A stretch of 64,000 bases of DNA from JAFTYO01 sp045613125 (GTDB lineage: Bacteria > Pseudomonadota > Alphaproteobacteria > RF32 > CAG-239): NCBI GenBank assembly GCA_045613125.1, contig JAZLAM010000005.1, positions 51,948 to 115,947 of the forward strand. Direction: 5' to 3'. This document shows, one piece after another, positions 8,948-16,943 of this stretch (positions are counted from its first letter, which is position 1; each line of letters begins with the position of its first letter). The notes below the pieces were generated by a model. The model saw nothing but the letters and a program-made list of their open reading frames with translations, searched no databases and was not told the DNA's origin. The position numbers and the translations under genes were made by a program.

Positions 8948-9489
8948 TCATTTATTAAAAATTCGAAAAGATTTTTCTTGTTTCAATTTTTCATATTGTT
9001 CCATGTTTCTGTATTTTAAAATCTTTGCCGGATTTCCGCCGACAACCGCACCTTTTGGAACATCTTTTGTTACTACCGCTCCCATAGCTATAACAGCACC
9101 TTCATGAACAATCACACCGGGAACAATAATGGCCCTACATCCAATCCAAACATTATCTTCAATAGTGACAGGCTTAAATAGTAAGGAAGTTTTGTCGGTG
9201 TATCATAGTTGTGGTTAGACGTTAATATTGTAACATCAGGACCAAAAATAACATTATTACCGATATCAAGCCCACCCTGTGCGTTGATAAAAACTCTTGT
9301 TCCAATACGCACATTGTTTCCTAAAGATATATTTTCAGAAAAATATATGCGATGATGTTTCATCACAACAACATTTTCACCGGAATTTTTAAAGTTTAAT
9401 CCTTTTTTATTATATGAATAGATAGGCAAACCTAAAAAATGAATTGTTCGTTTATTTCCGTTTTTTGTTTTTTTAATCAATTTGACCAT
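8948..9489 (-). pseudogene. Frameshifted hexapeptide-repeat acetyltransferase
   Basis: Left-handed beta-helix acyltransferase of the WcaF/maltose acetyltransferase type, broken by one frameshift. From the ATG at 9489 the frame reads hexapeptide repeats (IGTRVFINAQGGLDIGNN, then TSNHNYDTPT) and stops at 9112 after an unrelated tail. In the next frame the continuation is perfect: KPVTIEDNVWIG, then IIVPGVIVHEGAVIAMGA and VVGGNPAKILKYR, ending at TGA 8948-8950. The combined length is 542 nt, one base short of a 180-codon gene. The shift maps to about 9190-9203, next to a run of four Ts. It may be a real mutation, phase variation or an assembly error. It would acetylate a sugar of the polysaccharide. 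Confidence 0.85.
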
Positions 9490-9514
9490 TCAAATTTTCT
9501 CCGCATTGCTGTTT

Positions 9515-10666
9515 TTATTTATGTAAAACAGATTGAATAATTTGTTTTTCAAACTCCTCTTTTGCAAATCTGTATAGAGATTTGTTTGCATTATCAATTA
9601 GAGCGTTTCTATCAATTAAGCCATTTTCAAAATCTGTTAAAACTCTGGTTAAATCTTCATAATCGCCAACCTTAAATAATACGCCCGATTTTCCGTTTTC
9701 TAAAATTTCATCCGGACCTGATTCACAATTACTTGATATTACAAGTGTTGAGCAAATTTGTCCCTCTATCAGCACCGTCGGCAAACCTTCGCTAAAAGAA
9801 GAAAGCAACAATGCTTCGGCATTTTTCATCCACACAAACGGATTTGCACGATTGCCCAAGAAAAACACCTTACCTGACAAGCTATTATCTATTACCCATT
9901 GTTTGTAGTATTCAAGAAGTTTTCCATCGCCCAAAAACACCATTTTTTTATGGCTTTTTGTGGCTTCGTAAAACTTTTTGTAACCTTTCAGCGCTGTTAA
10001 AATATCTTTATCTGTATTGATTCGTGAAACATGCAAAAAATATGGCTTATATAAAACCAACTCATCATCTGCCACATCAGATTTATTTTTAATATCTTCT
10101 ATTGCAAACGGATTACGCACCACTTTGATTTTTTCTTCCAACTCCGGATACTTTTCGACATACTGCCTTTTAAAACTTTCGGTAAGACAAACAATTTTAT
10201 CAAAAGAATTTAACTTGTATGTTTTAAACTTATTTTTCTTATAAAATCGAGAAAAAGTACCATGTATCCATACTACCTTTTTTTGATGTTTTTCAACAGG
10301 TATATTAAAAATTTTTGATGAACCGTTTTTAAAATCTATCAAACAATCATAAAAAGAAAAATCGGGAATATGCTTTTTAATAAAACGAAGCATAAAAAGA
10401 TTGAGATTTTGTTTTATATACCACAAAAACTTTGCAAACCCGCCTTTAGGTTTAGCTTTGCCTACCAAATGCCAAATTTTAGAAGTGTAAATCTGTTTAA
10501 CTCTTTTATCAATTTTATTTAACATAAAATTATCTTCGGTATAGCCGGTCCAAACAATTAAAACCTCATTACCGCTTTCAACTAAAGTGTTTACCGCAGA
10601 AACAAGTACCTGCTCAACTCCGCCGACAATAAAATCTTTTACAAAGAATATAACTTTATTTTTCAT
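9515..10666 (-). CDS. Family 4 glycosyltransferase
   Basis: GT-B fold retaining transferase of 383 residues, first in the minus-strand polysaccharide operon. The N-terminal acceptor domain contains FIVGGVEQVLVSA. The C-terminal donor domain has FLHVSRINTDKDI, VFLGDG and the EX7E-type motif in SSFSEGLPTVLIEGQ, followed by CESGPDEIL. No membrane segment is seen. The acetyltransferase remnant follows after 25 bp. Donor sugar unknown. Confidence 0.9.
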   Translation of the reverse strand: MKNKVIFFVKDFIVGGVEQVLVSAVNTLVESGNEVLIVWTGYTEDNFMLNKIDKRVKQIYTSKIWHLVGKAKPKGGFAKFLWYIKQNLNLFMLRFIKKHIPDFSFYDCLIDFKNGSSKIFNIPVEKHQKKVVWIHGTFSRFYKKNKFKTYKLNSFDKIVCLTESFKRQYVEKYPELEEKIKVVRNPFAIEDIKNKSDVADDELVLYKPYFLHVSRINTDKDILTALKGYKKFYEATKSHKKMVFLGDGKLLEYYKQWVIDNSLSGKVFFLGNRANPFVWMKNAEALLLSSFSEGLPTVLIEGQICSTLVISSNCESGPDEILENGKSGVLFKVGDYEDLTRVLTDFENGLIDRNALIDNANKSLYRFAKEEFEKQIIQSVLHK

Positions 10667-10721
10667 TTAGCCCCCGATTTTTTATTTTCAAAAATAAATT
10701 TTTATTGGTATTGAAATAATA

Positions 10722-10738
10722 CAACTAATGAATAGTTG
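10722..10738. repeat. Inverted repeat upstream of the minus-strand polysaccharide operon
   Basis: CAACTA and TAGTTG form 6-bp arms around a 5-bp centre. On the minus strand it sits immediately upstream of a possible -10 (TATTAT, 10716-10721), so it could be an operator for the GT4 operon. No matching regulator is known. Confidence 0.35.
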
Positions 10739-10754
10739 CATCTCTATGTCCTAA

Positions 10755-10946
10755 ATGCAAGTAATTTATAAAATAATGCATATTAAAATAGGTAAAAGTT
10801 GTCAAAAAGCACCTTCTGATATCAAAGAAAAAATGTATGAAACTTTTTCTGCCGAATTAAAAGATCTTTTTGCAAAAGATTTGGTATCTTTGTTCGGTTG
10901 CGGAATTGTCAGATACGCAAAATATAAAAAAATCTCTAAAATGTAG
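10755..10946 (+). CDS. Hypothetical 63-residue protein (doubtful)
   Basis: Open frame for a basic, mostly helical peptide, with an internal Met at residue 8 (10776) as an alternative start. No Shine-Dalgarno sequence precedes either ATG and no family is recognised. It lies between the polysaccharide operon and the small membrane ORFs. Kept because the region is otherwise non-coding and the frame has ordinary composition; it may be spurious or a decayed gene. Confidence 0.3.
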   Translation: MQVIYKIMHIKIGKSCQKAPSDIKEKMYETFSAELKDLFAKDLVSLFGCGIVRYAKYKKISKM

Positions 10947-10962
10947 TCCCTTTAATCTTTTA

Positions 10963-10994
10963 CTTACAAGGTTTATATATCTTTGTAAGGAGGG
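10963..10994 (+). promoter_or_regulatory. Hairpin overlapping a strong Shine-Dalgarno sequence
   Basis: CTTACAA (10963-10969) can pair with TTGTAAG (10983-10989). The right arm runs into AAGGAGGG (10987-10994), the ribosome binding site of the 20-residue ORF at 10998, so the helix could partly mask it. Inference from sequence only. Confidence 0.35.
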
Positions 10995-10997
10995 AAA

Positions 10998-11060
10998 ATG
11001 AAAAAACTCATTATCACACTGGTTTTTATATTTGCCATTGCTATAAGTTTGTTATTTTAA
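10998..11060 (+). CDS. Putative 20-residue single-span membrane micro-protein
   Basis: An ATG with a near-perfect SD (AAGGAGGG, 3 nt before the ATG) opens a 20-codon frame reading MKKLIITLVFIFAIAISLLF. That is two positive charges followed by one hydrophobic helix, ending on the stop. It resembles the many short membrane peptides that standard annotation misses. A second micro-ORF begins 1 nt after its stop. The spacing from SD to ATG is short, so expression is uncertain. Confidence 0.45.
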   Translation: MKKLIITLVFIFAIAISLLF

Positions 11061-11061
11061 G

Positions 11062-11133
11062 ATGAACATTTGGCATATTTTGGCTTTATTGATTGTTTTT
11101 CTTGTTAGTTTTGCATTAATGTTTTTTAATTAA
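11062..11133 (+). CDS. Putative 23-residue membrane micro-protein
   Basis: The frame reads MNIWHILALLIVFLVSFALM plus three residues, a single hydrophobic helix. It has no SD of its own but follows the 20-residue ORF with a 1-nt gap, which would allow coupled translation. The pair ends just before the tRNA-Met promoter. No homologue is recognised. It could be an accessory subunit of a membrane complex or a toxin-like peptide. Confidence 0.4.
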   Translation: MNIWHILALLIVFLVSFALMFFN

Positions 11134-11147
11134 TGGCAAAAAAGTTC

Positions 11148-11176
11148 TTGACAAGCTTTAAATTAGAGCGTATATA
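11148..11176 (+). promoter_or_regulatory. Consensus promoter of the initiator tRNA gene
   Basis: TTGACA at 11148-11153, a 17-bp spacer, and TATATA at 11171-11176. The expected start is about 13 nt upstream of the tRNA 5' end. Confidence 0.85.
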
Positions 11177-11195
11177 AAGCCCAACATCTTGTTAT

Positions 11196-11272
<77 letters not shown>

Positions 11273-11274
11273 TT

Positions 11275-11299
11275 AAAACACCCTTTAAGGGTGTTTTTT
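11275..11299 (+). terminator. Intrinsic terminator of tRNA-Met
   Basis: AAAACACCC pairs with GGGTGTTTT around TTTAA, followed by Ts. A near-identical terminator lies at 11941-11967, so the kinase-like gene sits between the two copies. Confidence 0.9.
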
Positions 11300-11331
11300 G
11301 TTAATATTTAATATACACAGGCATTAAAATC

Positions 11332-11919
11332 ATGGATTTTATATTTATAACAGGGCCAAGTGCCGTCGGTAAAACAACATTAGCAAAAAAATTATACAAG
11401 CACTACAATGGAGTATATATTGAGCAAAATATGGTTCCTGAATTTATTATTCCCAATGATGCAGAAGATATCGGGATATATGAGGAGCAACTATGTTGGG
11501 AAAACACCTTAGCTCAGATAAAATTCTTTTATGATAAAGGGTTAAAAAATATTGTTGCTTTAGATTTCGATGATGTTAGGGCAAGAGAACTACCCAAAAT
11601 TTTTCACGGATATAATTTTATAATCATTAAACTTATATCAACTGACCCCAATCAGATTAAAAAACAAATGGAAAAAAGAAAACAGAATGAAGGCGGTTTA
11701 TACCAACCGGAATATGTTGAAAGGGCAAATTCTGTGATTAAGAACAGAAAATTGCTACCAAATGAGGTACAGATTGATATTGCAGGAAAAACCGAAAATG
11801 CAATATTTACAGAAGCAATAAAATTGATTGATAATTTTAATCCTGATAAAGATTATATTTATGAGACCGATGATGAACATAATTATTTATCATGGGTTAA
11901 AAGCCGAAATCTTTTTTAA
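11332..11919 (+). CDS. P-loop kinase-like NTPase, function unknown
   Basis: This 195-residue protein begins directly with a Walker A motif, FITGPSAVGKTTLAKKL (about residues 4-20). That layout is seen in small-molecule kinases of the adenylate/shikimate/AAA_18-AAA_33 group. LDFDD near residue 80 could be the Walker B-like strand, and ISTDPNQIKKQMEKRKQ resembles a lid with basic residues. No specific substrate can be assigned. The gene starts only 33 bp after the tRNA terminator, without a clear SD or room for a separate promoter, so it may depend on readthrough. The matching terminators on both sides hint at insertion. Confidence 0.6.
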   Translation: MDFIFITGPSAVGKTTLAKKLYKHYNGVYIEQNMVPEFIIPNDAEDIGIYEEQLCWENTLAQIKFFYDKGLKNIVALDFDDVRARELPKIFHGYNFIIIKLISTDPNQIKKQMEKRKQNEGGLYQPEYVERANSVIKNRKLLPNEVQIDIAGKTENAIFTEAIKLIDNFNPDKDYIYETDDEHNYLSWVKSRNLF

Positions 11920-11940
11920 ATTACATCTGATATAAACATA

Positions 11941-11967
11941 AAAAACACCCTTTGAGGGTGTTTTTTT
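11941..11967 (+). terminator. Intrinsic terminator after the P-loop kinase gene
   Basis: AAAAACACCC and GGGTG plus Ts around TTTGA; almost a copy of the tRNA-Met terminator. It lies in the 52-bp gap between convergent genes and may work in both directions. Confidence 0.88.
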
Positions 11968-11971
11968 ATAG

Positions 11972-13027
11972 TTACAAGGATTTTAGCCAACTAAAAACAG
12001 GTTCAATTTCTAATGTATCCTGATATAAAAAGGCCATCCATATTATAAAAGCTAAAAACAATAAAGTAATAAACGCACTTACAAACGCAGGAACCTTCGG
12101 TAAATTAATTTTTATATTATTTTCTTGTACATAATGTGAATAAATACGACACATCGATAAAATATATATAGGTTTTAAAAACACTTGTATAAAAAACAAA
12201 GCAAATATCATCGGTAACATAACACTCAACACGTAATTTACTTCAGCCAGATGAGGAAAGATATTTGGTCCAAAAAACATCCCAATAACACAAGCGCCTC
12301 CCCCTATTCGCCAACTAAGAGATGAATAAGCAATTTTTAATTGCTGTAAAGTTTTAAAATGTGTTTTTAAAATTCCTAAAGAATCTTTACAACCTTCTGT
12401 TACCCCTCGCCCAACAATCAAAGCTGGTAAAACTCCTATTGAAGCAACTTTCCATGCCTGGTATATAGACTCTCTCATCCACCTATCAGCTGCAAAATTT
12501 CCGCTTTGTTCAGAGAATGGTATATGACTTATAATTCTGCTAATCGCCCAACAAGCATCTATTAAATATAGCATAAATACAGACCAAACTTTAGGAAAAA
12601 CAATGCGTAAACATTTTATTATAGTTGATTCTTGACCGCTTTCATGCAAAAAATGAGCTGCACCCATACAAGCAGTGAACATACCCAAAAAACCTCCTGT
12701 CAAAATGAAAACAAAAATAATCCATATTACAAGTATATAAGCATGTCCTCGATAACCCCGCGGTCCATTATAAGCCGGACCTATATCATGCATCAAATGT
12801 AACATTTGCACACATAACCAATATGCGACAGCTATGCACAGAAACTGCAAAAGAGCAAAGAAAACTATCTCTTTTTCTTTAAGAATCAGTTTGGAAGAAT
12901 AAAAAAAGCATCTTTTAAAATAAGATAAAGATTCGCTTACTGATGGTGTTTCTGCTTCATCATATTTATCGTATACTTCCAATCTTAATTCATCATATTT
13001 TGAAATTGTATTACCAAGTCCACTCAT
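11972..13027 (-). CDS. Multi-pass membrane protein, paralogue 1
   Basis: An integral membrane protein of 351 residues that I do not recognise. A short cytosolic N terminus with YDKYDEAETPSVSESLSYF precedes several hydrophobic helices. A conserved central block reads MGAAHFLHESGQESTI and CLRIVFPKVW, later GVLPALIVGRGVTEGCKDSLGILKTHFKT. It shares these blocks almost word for word with the gene just upstream (13081-14157), so the two arose by tandem duplication. The 53-bp gap suggests cotranscription. The HFLHESG and GRGV segments are the best handles for a homology search. Confidence 0.75.
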   Translation of the reverse strand: MSGLGNTISKYDELRLEVYDKYDEAETPSVSESLSYFKRCFFYSSKLILKEKEIVFFALLQFLCIAVAYWLCVQMLHLMHDIGPAYNGPRGYRGHAYILVIWIIFVFILTGGFLGMFTACMGAAHFLHESGQESTIIKCLRIVFPKVWSVFMLYLIDACWAISRIISHIPFSEQSGNFAADRWMRESIYQAWKVASIGVLPALIVGRGVTEGCKDSLGILKTHFKTLQQLKIAYSSLSWRIGGGACVIGMFFGPNIFPHLAEVNYVLSVMLPMIFALFFIQVFLKPIYILSMCRIYSHYVQENNIKINLPKVPAFVSAFITLLFLAFIIWMAFLYQDTLEIEPVFSWLKSL

Positions 13028-13080
13028 AATTATCTCTCTTTCATACTTTTCTAACCTATCATATTATAAAAATTCGCCAT

Positions 13081-14157
13081 TTATTTATACGGAATTGATA
13101 AAAGTTCTGTAATTCCTAAATCATCTCTATACAAAAACACTGTTCCTAATATTAAGGCTAAAATCAAAAAAGCGACAACCGAGCTTGAAAATTTAGAAAC
13201 TTTCGGCAAATCAAATTTAATATTATTTTCATTAACATAATTTAAGTAAATACGACATGCGGATAATATATAAATAGGTCTGAAACACACTTGAATAAAA
13301 AACAATGCAAATATCATCGGTACACCGGCAAAAAAGTACAATGTATACATATCATTTTCTGATGACATATAAGGTTTAATATATGGTATCAGAAAGATAC
13401 ATCCTACATATGCGCCGATACCAAACAACCAACAAAGAGTTGAATAAGCAATTCTTAACTGACATATAGTTTTAAAGTGAGTTTTCAAAATCCCTAATGA
13501 ATCCTTGCAACCATTTATAACTCCTCGTCCTACAATTAATGCCGGCAAAAAACCGAGAGAGGCAATTTTCCATGCTTGATACATTGCTTCTGCCATCAAT
13601 TTGTCCGATGTTGATCTGTTATCATTTTTTCTGGGAAGGCGATCTAAAATTCTGCAAACTGTCCACCAACCGTCAAGCCAACTAAAAATCCAAATAGGCC
13701 ATGCTCTTGCTAAAACAATGCGTAAACATTTTGCAATTGTCGATTCTTCACCGCTTTCATGCAAAAAATGAGCAGCACCCATACAAGCAGATAATAAACC
13801 CAAAGGGTATGTGGTAAGTCCGACACATACAAACGACCATAAAAGCAAAACTATATCTGCAACAGAACCATTTTTCGAGTGTTTGGTACTTTCCCAAACT
13901 TCTTCCGGTATCCAATCTAACACTTGCACCCATAAATAATATCCCAAAGCTATACAAACAAGTTGTAAAAAAGCAAAGACAATAATTTCTTTCTCCTTAA
14001 ATATGAGCTTAGACGAATAAAAGACGCATCGCCCAAAATATGATACAGATTCTTTTTTTGAAGGTTTTTCTTCTTCATCATATTTGTCATAAGCATCTTG
14101 TTTTAACTCAAACAATTTTTCACGTATATATTTAGTACTAAGCATATTTAGATCCAT
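13081..14157 (-). CDS. Multi-pass membrane protein, paralogue 2
   Basis: This 358-residue protein is the tandem paralogue of the downstream gene and probably precedes it in one operon. It carries YDKYDEEEKPSKKESVSYF, MGAAHFLHESGEESTI, PALIVGRGVINGCKDSLGIL and a C-terminal ILSACRIYLNYVNENNI block that match the neighbour. Hydrophobicity suggests about six membrane helices. The loops between helices differ most, which fits divergence after duplication. No motif points to a catalytic role. A divergent 200-bp gap separates it from the Cys-motif micro-protein gene. Confidence 0.75.
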   Translation of the reverse strand: MDLNMLSTKYIREKLFELKQDAYDKYDEEEKPSKKESVSYFGRCVFYSSKLIFKEKEIIVFAFLQLVCIALGYYLWVQVLDWIPEEVWESTKHSKNGSVADIVLLLWSFVCVGLTTYPLGLLSACMGAAHFLHESGEESTIAKCLRIVLARAWPIWIFSWLDGWWTVCRILDRLPRKNDNRSTSDKLMAEAMYQAWKIASLGFLPALIVGRGVINGCKDSLGILKTHFKTICQLRIAYSTLCWLFGIGAYVGCIFLIPYIKPYMSSENDMYTLYFFAGVPMIFALFFIQVCFRPIYILSACRIYLNYVNENNIKFDLPKVSKFSSSVVAFLILALILGTVFLYRDDLGITELLSIPYK

Positions 14158-14357
14158 TTACAGTTTCAAAAAAAACAACACCGATAATTAAAGATAACAT
14201 AAAATTTTACATATTTTCAAGCAATTTATATAAACAACTATTATCTCACTAGCCTATCGTTTAGCTTAAAAAAAATATATCATGAACATATCTTAGTTAG
14301 TGCAGTTTGATTGCAAAACTACTAATTACACAACAATAATCATGAAAGAGAGGAAAT

Positions 14358-14537
14358 ATGTTTAACAAAAAAAATCAATCTACTCAATCTAACACTAATG
14401 AAAATGCTACCAGTAGTGCTTATCCGAAAGATTCTGCAAAATCTCATCCATCTAAAGGTTGTGGTTGCGGTTGCAAAACAGCAGCTCCAATGGATGAAGA
14501 AATAATTGAAATTGAAGAAGACCAATTTGATTATTAA
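14358..14537 (+). CDS. 59-residue protein with CGCGC motif and acidic tail
   Basis: A small ORF with a good SD (GAGAGGAAAT before the ATG). The first half is Ser/Thr/Asn/Lys-rich and probably disordered. The middle contains KGCGCGCK, three cysteines separated by single glycines, a likely metal-binding or redox site. The end is acidic (MDEEIIEIEEDQFDY). It lies 24 bp upstream of hsp20 in the same orientation. A shared stress role is plausible but unproven. No family recognised. Confidence 0.6.
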   Translation: MFNKKNQSTQSNTNENATSSAYPKDSAKSHPSKGCGCGCKTAAPMDEEIIEIEEDQFDY

Positions 14538-14561
14538 TCCATGTTTGAAAGGAGTAATGTT

Positions 14562-15053
14562 ATGAAAGACATTGTTTCATCTGCAAACAAAAAAAACGAG
14601 GCAACTGCGAATGTGCAACACAGCCACGACTTTCGTAATTTTTGGAACTATTTTTTTGACTTTGGCAACACCGGTATGGAAAATTTAGAACCTAAAATTG
14701 ATGTTGTCGACAATAAAGATTCTGTTACCATTGTAGCAGAAATCCCCGGAATTAAAGAAGATGATATTGATATAAAAATATCTGAAGACGGATATCTTAC
14801 AATTTCCGGTGAAAAACAAAATGTCAGCGAAAAAACTTCAAAAAATAATTATTTTAAAGAAATTTCGTACGGGATGTTCAAACGTACCATCCCGCTTCCT
14901 TGGGATTTAGACTATAACACCGCTCAGGCAGATTATGAAAACGGTGTTTTAAACTTAAAAATAGCTAAATCTCAAGACGAAAAACATAAATTTAAAAAGA
15001 TAAGCATAAATAAAAAAGATAAAAAAAATATCGAAAATAATACAACAAATTAG
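14562..15053 (+). CDS. Small heat shock protein, Hsp20/alpha-crystallin family
   Basis: ATP-independent holdase chaperone. With the start at 14562 (SD AAAGGAG 7 nt upstream; the ATG at 14541 has none) the protein has 163 residues. The alpha-crystallin domain runs from PKIDVVDNKDSVTIVAEIPGI to the C-terminal strands, with DGYLTISGEK, FKRTIPLPWDLD and the signature ENGVLNLKIAK. The I-x-I/V-type C-terminal anchor may be ISINK. The N-terminal arm has the usual FFDFG aromatic patch. It closes with an intrinsic terminator. Confidence 0.93.
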   Translation: MKDIVSSANKKNEATANVQHSHDFRNFWNYFFDFGNTGMENLEPKIDVVDNKDSVTIVAEIPGIKEDDIDIKISEDGYLTISGEKQNVSEKTSKNNYFKEISYGMFKRTIPLPWDLDYNTAQADYENGVLNLKIAKSQDEKHKFKKISINKKDKKNIENNTTN

Positions 15054-15064
15054 GCTTATTTTAC

Positions 15065-15096
15065 AAAAGCTCCTTTTTTTGAAAAGGAGCTTTTTC
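15065..15096 (+). terminator. Intrinsic terminator after hsp20
   Basis: A 13-bp stem (AAAAGCTCCTTTT with AAAAGGAGCTTTT) around TTTG, followed by Ts. Confidence 0.92.
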
Positions 15097-15101
15097 TTAC
15101 A

Positions 15102-15130
15102 TTGACAAACATTTAAAATTGTCGTATAAT
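15102..15130 (+). promoter_or_regulatory. Perfect consensus sigma70 promoter
   Basis: TTGACA (15102-15107), a 17-bp spacer and TATAAT (15125-15130), both hexamers fully consensus. It begins 6 bp after the hsp20 terminator and drives the gene at 15165 with an mRNA leader of about 28 nt. Confidence 0.88.
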
Positions 15131-15164
15131 GTGAGCTCAAACATTAATTAAATTATATAATATT

Positions 15165-16892
15165 ATGGCTTATTTTTTTGTATCTCTCATTCTTGGAATG
15201 ATATTCTCAGGAATGGTTTGGTGCTCTGAAGAGCGCAATACAGTTTTTACTGTAGTAACAGGTGTAGTATGGTTTCTTTTTATGGGAATCATTAACTTTT
15301 TGTGTCTTCCTACTCTCGGTTGGGGTTACAATGGTATTCTGACTGAATTGTTCTTAACTCTTACGGTTGGAGCAATTGCTGCTTACATGTATCGAGATGA
15401 GTGGTGTAATGCTTGTTGGATACCACTAGCTTTTTTGGTTGTATGGATTGTCTTAGGCATTACATCATCAGAAGCATTTAACAGCCACCGATATCATAAG
15501 ATGCTCAAAGTTGAAGAAGTATCATTTGATAGTTTTTCGGAAGATGTTAATGTCATACCGGTTGAAAAAATGATTGTCGCCGATTATGACTTAGCCCAAA
15601 AAGTTGCCGAGGACAAACTGGAAGAAGACCCCGGTTTAGGTTCACGCTGTGATGTCGGACGTATGACCTTACAAAATCTTACCGGATCATTTACCATAAA
15701 CAACAGCGTCAAGCTCGAGTTTAATAATGATTTGGTATGGGTAGCCCCTCTTGAACACTCAGGATTTTGGAGATGGGTAAAAAATGATGTAACCCCCGGT
15801 TATGTCATTGTATACGCTAATGATCCGACTAAACGCTATTTGGTAACCGAAGTAAACGGTCAAAATCTTAAGATGAAATATCTTGAGAGTGCATGCTTTG
15901 GTGATGATATTGAACGCCACATCCGCACAAACGGATATTTATCAACTGGTATCACGGAACACAATTTTGAGATTGATCCTAATGGTCGTCCTTATTGGGT
16001 TTTGTGCAACTATGAACCTACCATCGGATTTTCCGGCGGTAAAGATTCAAAAGGTGTAATAACCGTTGATATTCAAAATGGCGTGGTTGAGCAGTATGAT
16101 ATGGCATCTGCTCCTCAATGGATTGATCACATCCAACCGGAATATTTTGTAGAATCTCAAATCAGATATTGGGGTGAATATAAACAAGGTTGGTGGAACT
16201 CATTGCTTGCCAAAGATGGCGTACAAAAACCTACTCCGGGTATGGTGCTTGTATATTCAGAAGGACAATCTTACTGGTATACCGGCATTTCAGCTTCAAA
16301 ACTTGATGCGTCAGAAAACACTGCAACGTCAGGTTTTATGCTTGTAAACGCACGCACCAAAGAAGCAAAGTACTACAAAGTTGCCGGCGTAAACGAAGTT
16401 GAAGCAAAGCGTATTGCTGAGGATCAAAACTTTGCAAAAGCTGCCGGATATTACGCTACCTCTCCTGTCTTATATAATGTAAAAGGTACTCCTACTTACT
16501 TTATGACACTCAAAGGTTCAAGCGGAAATGTCACAGGATATGCTTTCGTTGCAGTTACAAATCGTGAAGCTGTCGGCGTCGGAATTTCTAAGAAAGAAGC
16601 TGAGACCAGATATCTCCAATCTTTGCGAAGAAGCGGCAACGACAACATCGTGGACGGCACGGTCACTACTATTGAAGTAAAAACTTACACTGTAAGAGAC
16701 ATAACTCTAGAAGGAACAACTTATTATGTTCTCTTCAATGAAGTTAAGGGTAAAGAGTTTACCGGTTCAACGGAATTTTTCCGCGAACTGAAATGGACTA
16801 AACCCGGCCACAAGGTTAATGTTTCCTATAGTGAAGGCACATCGGATGTCGTCTTAATTGATTCATTTGATAATTTGAATTTTACATTCTAA
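15165..16892 (+). CDS. Unknown membrane protein with large C-terminal domain
   Basis: Unrecognised 575-residue protein. Residues 2-100 form about four hydrophobic helices (SLILGMIFSGMVWC; TVVTGVVWFLFMGIINFL; ELFLTLTVGAIAAYMY; PLAFLVVWIVLGI). The remaining 470 residues are hydrophilic, rich in aromatic residues and strand-like. They may contain two related halves, since QxWID/VWVAPLEH-type blocks and PGMVLVYSEG / PGYVIVYAND recur. The G+C content appears higher than in its neighbours. It has a perfect consensus promoter but no visible SD before the ATG. It is monocistronic between two terminators, so strong constitutive transcription is expected. Function unknown. Confidence 0.72.
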   Translation: MAYFFVSLILGMIFSGMVWCSEERNTVFTVVTGVVWFLFMGIINFLCLPTLGWGYNGILTELFLTLTVGAIAAYMYRDEWCNACWIPLAFLVVWIVLGITSSEAFNSHRYHKMLKVEEVSFDSFSEDVNVIPVEKMIVADYDLAQKVAEDKLEEDPGLGSRCDVGRMTLQNLTGSFTINNSVKLEFNNDLVWVAPLEHSGFWRWVKNDVTPGYVIVYANDPTKRYLVTEVNGQNLKMKYLESACFGDDIERHIRTNGYLSTGITEHNFEIDPNGRPYWVLCNYEPTIGFSGGKDSKGVITVDIQNGVVEQYDMASAPQWIDHIQPEYFVESQIRYWGEYKQGWWNSLLAKDGVQKPTPGMVLVYSEGQSYWYTGISASKLDASENTATSGFMLVNARTKEAKYYKVAGVNEVEAKRIAEDQNFAKAAGYYATSPVLYNVKGTPTYFMTLKGSSGNVTGYAFVAVTNREAVGVGISKKEAETRYLQSLRRSGNDNIVDGTVTTIEVKTYTVRDITLEGTTYYVLFNEVKGKEFTGSTEFFRELKWTKPGHKVNVSYSEGTSDVVLIDSFDNLNFTF

Positions 16893-16943
16893 ATTCAAGG
16901 CAAAAATTTCAGTATTACGGCATATGTGTAAAAGAAAACAAAT

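Noticed and set aside
9112..9489. Intact 125-residue acetyltransferase
   Set aside because: The last 25 residues are out-of-frame sequence; the true C-terminal half continues in another frame to 8948.
14541..14561. Earlier ATG for hsp20 at 14541
   Set aside because: No SD before it, while AAAGGAG is placed correctly for the ATG at 14562.
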